DNA of 64,000 nt from Nitrospinota bacterium (GTDB lineage Bacteria > Nitrospinota_A > UBA7883 > JACRGQ01), in contig JAOUMJ010000006.1 in the NCBI GenBank assembly GCA_029881495.1, forward strand, positions 61,050 to 125,049. The letters are read 5' to 3'. The notes under the pieces are model-generated. The model searched no databases. It saw only the letters and a program-made list of their open reading frames with translations, and was not told the origin of the DNA. The translations under genes were made by a program, and so were the position numbers. Positions 60,574 through 64,000 of this stretch are shown here, in pieces; position 1 is the stretch's first letter, and each line of letters opens with the position of its first letter.

Positions 60574-62829
60574 ATGTCAGTCTCAAGGCGGAGGATAGAG
60601 GTTCGCGGAATCGTGCAGGGGGTCGGTTTCCGCCCTTTCGTATATAACCTTGCCGAAAGGCTCAAGCTCGCCGGTCAGATATTGAACAACAAGCTGGGGG
60701 TCACTATCGAGATTGAAGGGGATGAAAAAGTATGCATGAAATTCCTCGACCTTCTGAAAAACGAGGCCCCGCCGCTGGCAAGGATAGCGGATATATCCGC
60801 TGTGAAGGTGGAAGTGAAAAACGAAAGGAAGTTCGTAATCCTTGAAAGCGATTCGACCGGTGACGACGTCGCGCTCATCTCTCCGGACAACGACCTCTGC
60901 GGCAACTGTCTTGCCGAGCTTCTGGATCTGGACGACAGGCGGTACCGCTACCCGTTCATAAACTGTACCGACTGCGGTCCGAGATATACCATCATCAACG
61001 GCACCCCTTACGACAGGCCGTTCACCTCGATGAAAGATTTCACGATGTGCGGCGACTGCCGGGCCGAATATGAGGATCCGAAAAACAGGCGATTCCATGC
61101 CCAGCCAAACGCCTGCCCCGTCTGCGGCCCTTCGCTGATTTTAATGAACGGCGAAGGTGAGAAAGAGGAATCTCCTGATCCCGTAAAGGAGGTAATGCGC
61201 CATATCTCGGAAGGAAAGATCGTCGCCATCAAGGGGCTGGGGGGATACCATCTCGCGTGCGACGCGACGAACGAGACTGCGGTAAACCTTCTCCGCGAGC
61301 GGAAATTCCGAAAAGCCAAACCGTTCGCGATCATGTCAAAGGACGTCGCATCCATTAGAGAGTTCGCGGAGGTGAACGAACAGGAGGAGAGGTTGCTGAC
61401 CTCACGCGAGAAACCGATAGTCCTCCTTCAAAAGAAGCGGAACACCTTTATCGCCGGATCGATCGCTCCCGGCCTGAACGAATACGGCGTTTTCCTCCCA
61501 TACACGCCGGTGCACCACCTCATGTTTGCTGAAACATCCTCCCCGGCGGCGATCGTTATGACAAGCGGCAATATCAGCGACGAGCCGATAGTTTTCGAGG
61601 AAGAAGCCCTCATGGAGAGACTCGGCGGAATTGCCGACTACTATCTCTCCAATAACCGCCCGATAGTCTGGCGTTGCGACGACTCCGTCGTAAAAATATT
61701 CGGCGATAAAACCATGATAGCGAGGCGGTCACGGGGGTGGGTCCCTTCGCCGGTATTCATCGAGAAGAAATCCCCCCCGCTCCTTGCCTGCGGAGGGGAT
61801 CTGAAATCGGTCTTCTCCCTTGCCAGGGGGAACACGGTATTTCCAGGGCCCCATATAGGTGACCTGGAAAACGCCGAGGCTTTCAACTCCTTTCAAAGGT
61901 CGATATCCCACTTTAAAAAGATTTTCGGGATCGAGCCGGAGCTTGTCGCGGTAGACAGCCATCCCGGATATTTCAGCTCCAACTACGGAAGGAGTCTGGG
62001 ACTTCCGATAATTGAAATCCAGCATCATCACGCTCATATCGCCTCCGTGATGCTGGAGAATAAACTGAATGGAGAGGTTATCGGGCTTGCGATGGACGGC
62101 GCCGGCTTCGGTCCGGACAGTACGGTCTGGGGAGGCGAAGCGCTTCTCTGTTCGATGAAAGAATACAAAAGAAAGTTCCATCTCCCGTTGTTAAAACTCC
62201 CTGGGGGCGACATCGCCGCGAAAGAGCCGTGGCGCACAGCCGTAGCCCTCCTTTACTCGGAGTTTGGCGACAGGTTGTACGATAAACACCCTTCGTTTGT
62301 AAACTCAATCGGGGAATCAAAGGTGAAAAATATGATCGCCATGATTAAAAACGGGATCAACACACCGTTATCGAGTTCAGCGGGACGGCTTTTCGACGCG
62401 ATATCATCCATTCTGATGATATGCCATCATAACCGTTACGAAGGGGAGGCTCCGATCCTCCTGCAGGCGATTGCCGACAGCACAATTACCGGCTCGTACA
62501 GTTTCGAGACAGGAAAAACGGGCGAAATATCCTTCCCCGGAATGCTTGCTGAAATACTGAAAATCCGGCATGAACCGGCTCGCGCATCGGCTCTGTTCCA
62601 CAATACTATCGCGACCGCGATGGCTGAGTGCTGTATATCTGCGCGGAAAGAGAGCGGAGTTGCGGATGTATGCCTTGGAGGCGGTACGTTCCAGAACTCC
62701 CTTCTCCTGGCAAGGCTTTATGAGCGGCTTGAGCTGGAAGGCTTCAACGTATATCTTCCGAGGCAATTACCGGTAAACGACGGGGGCCTCTCTCTTGGGC
62801 AGGTGGCAATCGCGCTTGCCGGAACGTAG
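60574..62829 (+). CDS. hypF: Carbamoyltransferase HypF
   Basis: HypF (751 residues) makes the carbamoyl group that becomes the cyanide ligands of the [NiFe] site. It has an N-terminal acylphosphatase (EVRGIVQGVGFRPFVYNLAE near 8), two zinc fingers (CGNC, CTDCGPRY, CGDCRAEY, CPVCGP), a YrdC-like domain near 200-380 and a Kae1-like C-terminus with DSHPGYFSSNYG and HHHAHIASVM. The set hypA-F is complete in this window. Confidence 0.96.
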   Translation: MSVSRRRIEVRGIVQGVGFRPFVYNLAERLKLAGQILNNKLGVTIEIEGDEKVCMKFLDLLKNEAPPLARIADISAVKVEVKNERKFVILESDSTGDDVALISPDNDLCGNCLAELLDLDDRRYRYPFINCTDCGPRYTIINGTPYDRPFTSMKDFTMCGDCRAEYEDPKNRRFHAQPNACPVCGPSLILMNGEGEKEESPDPVKEVMRHISEGKIVAIKGLGGYHLACDATNETAVNLLRERKFRKAKPFAIMSKDVASIREFAEVNEQEERLLTSREKPIVLLQKKRNTFIAGSIAPGLNEYGVFLPYTPVHHLMFAETSSPAAIVMTSGNISDEPIVFEEEALMERLGGIADYYLSNNRPIVWRCDDSVVKIFGDKTMIARRSRGWVPSPVFIEKKSPPLLACGGDLKSVFSLARGNTVFPGPHIGDLENAEAFNSFQRSISHFKKIFGIEPELVAVDSHPGYFSSNYGRSLGLPIIEIQHHHAHIASVMLENKLNGEVIGLAMDGAGFGPDSTVWGGEALLCSMKEYKRKFHLPLLKLPGGDIAAKEPWRTAVALLYSEFGDRLYDKHPSFVNSIGESKVKNMIAMIKNGINTPLSSSAGRLFDAISSILMICHHNRYEGEAPILLQAIADSTITGSYSFETGKTGEISFPGMLAEILKIRHEPARASALFHNTIATAMAECCISARKESGVADVCLGGGTFQNSLLLARLYERLELEGFNVYLPRQLPVNDGGLSLGQVAIALAGT

Positions 62830-62849
62830 ACGCGCATGAAACCGAGGAG

Positions 62850-63221
62850 CTAGAAAGCCTCCTGTTTGAAATTCGGCTCGGCATAGATCACCTCGCCGAA
62901 CCACATGTACTTCATCGCCGCGTGTCGCACATCCACATCATCGGGGGTTTGCACAAGGTAGGTATTGTCTTTCCCGATCTTCTTGATCGGCCTGGCCCTC
63001 ATGGCAATGTTTATCTCCGATATCCGCTCTGGGGATATCCCGTCATGGAATTTCACGATGAGGTTCCCCTCGACAATTTTACCGCTCTCCCCCTGTGGAT
63101 TGGCTGTATTTTCGGCGGAGAAATTCGACACCCTAGGAGAATTTTTCGCGCAGCCGATAAACAGAATTGAAATCATGAATATTGCCGGCGCAAACGCCTT
63201 CAGATTGAAAATTCCTCGCAT
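62850..63221 (-). CDS. Lipoprotein consisting of a subtilase prodomain-like module
   Basis: The 123-residue product has a lipoprotein-type start (FMISILFIGCAKNS, Cys near 24), a linker, and then NLIVKFHDGISPERISEINI near 54, IKKIGKDNTYLVQTPDDVDV near 79 and a closing VIYAEPNF. This is the pattern of fervidolysin-type subtilase propeptides, which fold and inhibit their protease. Here it stands alone, 19 bases downstream of the end of a subtilase-type gene, so it may be a separate chaperone or inhibitor. No catalytic domain follows it. Confidence 0.8.
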   Translation of the reverse strand: MRGIFNLKAFAPAIFMISILFIGCAKNSPRVSNFSAENTANPQGESGKIVEGNLIVKFHDGISPERISEINIAMRARPIKKIGKDNTYLVQTPDDVDVRHAAMKYMWFGEVIYAEPNFKQEAF

Positions 63222-63240
63222 CCCCCAAAAACCCCTTCAG

Positions 63241-64000
63241 CTACTTGTTTCTTACGGCTCCCATTCTAGCGCAATAAAAACGAAAGGCAAAGAGGAGTAA
63301 AAGAGAGGTCATTGCCAAAGCTGTAAAAGGATAGAGCACGGCAAATACCATCGGGCTGATAAGTATCCTCGCGGTGAATCTCAGCGCCGGGCTTTCGGAA
63401 ATATAGTCCGCCAATGGCGGAGAGTAATGATAATACTGCTCGACAAAATACCTTCCGTATCCGCTCTTAAGAAGATGCCTGTCGCGGAACTCTCGCAACA
63501 CGTTGACGTAAGGATGGAGATAGCTCCCGTATGCGGCGGTTGCGATAAAGCATCCGTTCCCCTTCTCCTCCGGAGGTATGTCGGAATCCGGCGTGCTGTT
63601 CCCTATCGTATACGATTCGGTCTTAACCGCCTCCCTGTTTGCGGCTACATCCATAGAAAAGAATTTCAATAGCGTGCCGCGTGTTATCGGGATTGGCGAT
63701 GAATACCGCGTCGAATGGGTAGTCGGCTCCGTTTTATCCGTCGTGTAGTATATATTCGCGCATCCGGTTCCGGCACCGTCATCGCAGGTAAGGGTCACAG
63801 ACATGGAACTTTGATACACACCGCCAGCCGGATCGGCGGTTGTTGAAGGGGGAGTGTTGTCCCCTGATCCGGCGGTTACGAGAGATGCGTATGCATTCAG
63901 CCGTCCGCCTGAAGCCACTTTATTCGCAAGGCTCGTTTTTTTGTCAGCGCTCCCCATCATGATGTATTTCACGTCGGAAGCGGAGAGCGCAGGATTGTTC
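63241..64000 (-). CDS. Subtilisin-like serine protease, C-terminal part (runs off right edge)
   Basis: The frame is open from base 64000 to the stop at 63241 (253 codons visible). It begins with NPALSASDVKYIMMGSADK and VASGGRLNAYASL, the last conserved part of S8 peptidases (N-x-V-x-G-G-R-L-N). Next come a Gly/Thr-rich linker, a chitobiase-C-type beta-sandwich domain (VYQSSMSVTLTCDDGA, YYTTDKTEPT) and a CFI-box C-terminal region (CFIATAAYGSYLHPYV, LREFRDRHL, YYHYSPPLADYI) ending in membrane helices and a basic tail, which suggests surface sorting. The catalytic triad lies outside the window. Confidence 0.85.
   Translation of the reverse strand, partial: NNPALSASDVKYIMMGSADKKTSLANKVASGGRLNAYASLVTAGSGDNTPPSTTADPAGGVYQSSMSVTLTCDDGAGTGCANIYYTTDKTEPTTHSTRYSSPIPITRGTLLKFFSMDVAANREAVKTESYTIGNSTPDSDIPPEEKGNGCFIATAAYGSYLHPYVNVLREFRDRHLLKSGYGRYFVEQYYHYSPPLADYISESPALRFTARILISPMVFAVLYPFTALAMTSLLLLFAFRFYCARMGAVRNK

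Noticed and set aside
1..64000. tRNA, rRNA, insertion sequences, phage genes or attachment sites
   Set aside because: I found no cloverleaf-like sequence, transposase, integrase or flanking direct repeats in the gaps; a dedicated scan (tRNAscan-SE, ISfinder) would settle it.

Overview
The window comes from a Gram-negative bacterium: it carries LPS-export genes, several lipoproteins, an RND pump, a likely outer-membrane protein and MurJ. Base composition is roughly balanced. A multihaem cytochrome c, a complete [NiFe]-hydrogenase locus, the citramalate route to isoleucine and a regulatory PTS linked to rpoN together recall Geobacter-like deltaproteobacterial or Nitrospinota-like lineages. This is inference; no rRNA or tRNA gene is visible to anchor the taxonomy.

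Layout. 1-2841: the N-terminal 947 codons of a giant c-type cytochrome with at least 34 haem motifs, running off the left edge. 3168-6780: an overlapping lysC-cimA-PP2C phosphatase operon. 6902-9889: a flavin/PNPOx-like protein, two distantly related secreted proteins and a small membrane protein. 9925-13998: dTDP-sugar genes (rfbB, rfbD) joined to two oligopeptide-type ABC permeases. 14090-16352: scpA-scpB-rluB. 16514-18433: an unrecognised probable outer-membrane protein. 18476-19426: a zinc phospholipase C/S1-P1-like protein. 19790-23970: an RND efflux pair. 24032-34228: one long minus-strand operon (receiver-TPR protein, tsaE, a fused lptC-lptA, lptB, rpoN, hpf, ptsN, EIIA-Man, HPr, EI, murJ), with a hybrid histidine kinase upstream. 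36118-37334: panE and a small zinc-ribbon protein. 37604-42730: a surface-polysaccharide cluster (WecG-like transferase, AsnB, alpha-barrel protein, flippase), followed by ftsK, a polytopic membrane protein, tusA and nadB. 48898-62829: the hydrogen module. 62850-64000: a prodomain-like lipoprotein next to the C-terminal end of a subtilisin-like protease that runs off the right edge.

How it works together. The hydrogenase operon (b-type cytochrome, small subunit, large subunit, second b-type cytochrome, protease) reads leftward from a near-consensus sigma-70 promoter. The accessory genes hypC-D-E and hypA-B-F read rightward, so H2 oxidation feeding quinones is well supported. The large cytochrome suggests electrons may also cross the envelope, but nothing here links the two directly. 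The PTS genes lack EIIB and EIIC and so look regulatory.

Most notable points: the 83-residue tri-haem repeats of the big cytochrome; a hydrogenase small subunit with Asp in place of a proximal-cluster Cys; an HPr with Asp at the regulatory serine position and no hprK in the operon; a +1 frameshift in rpoN; a tsaE with no standard start codon; an LptC-LptA fusion; and a free-standing protease prodomain beside a subtilase with a CFI-box C-terminus.
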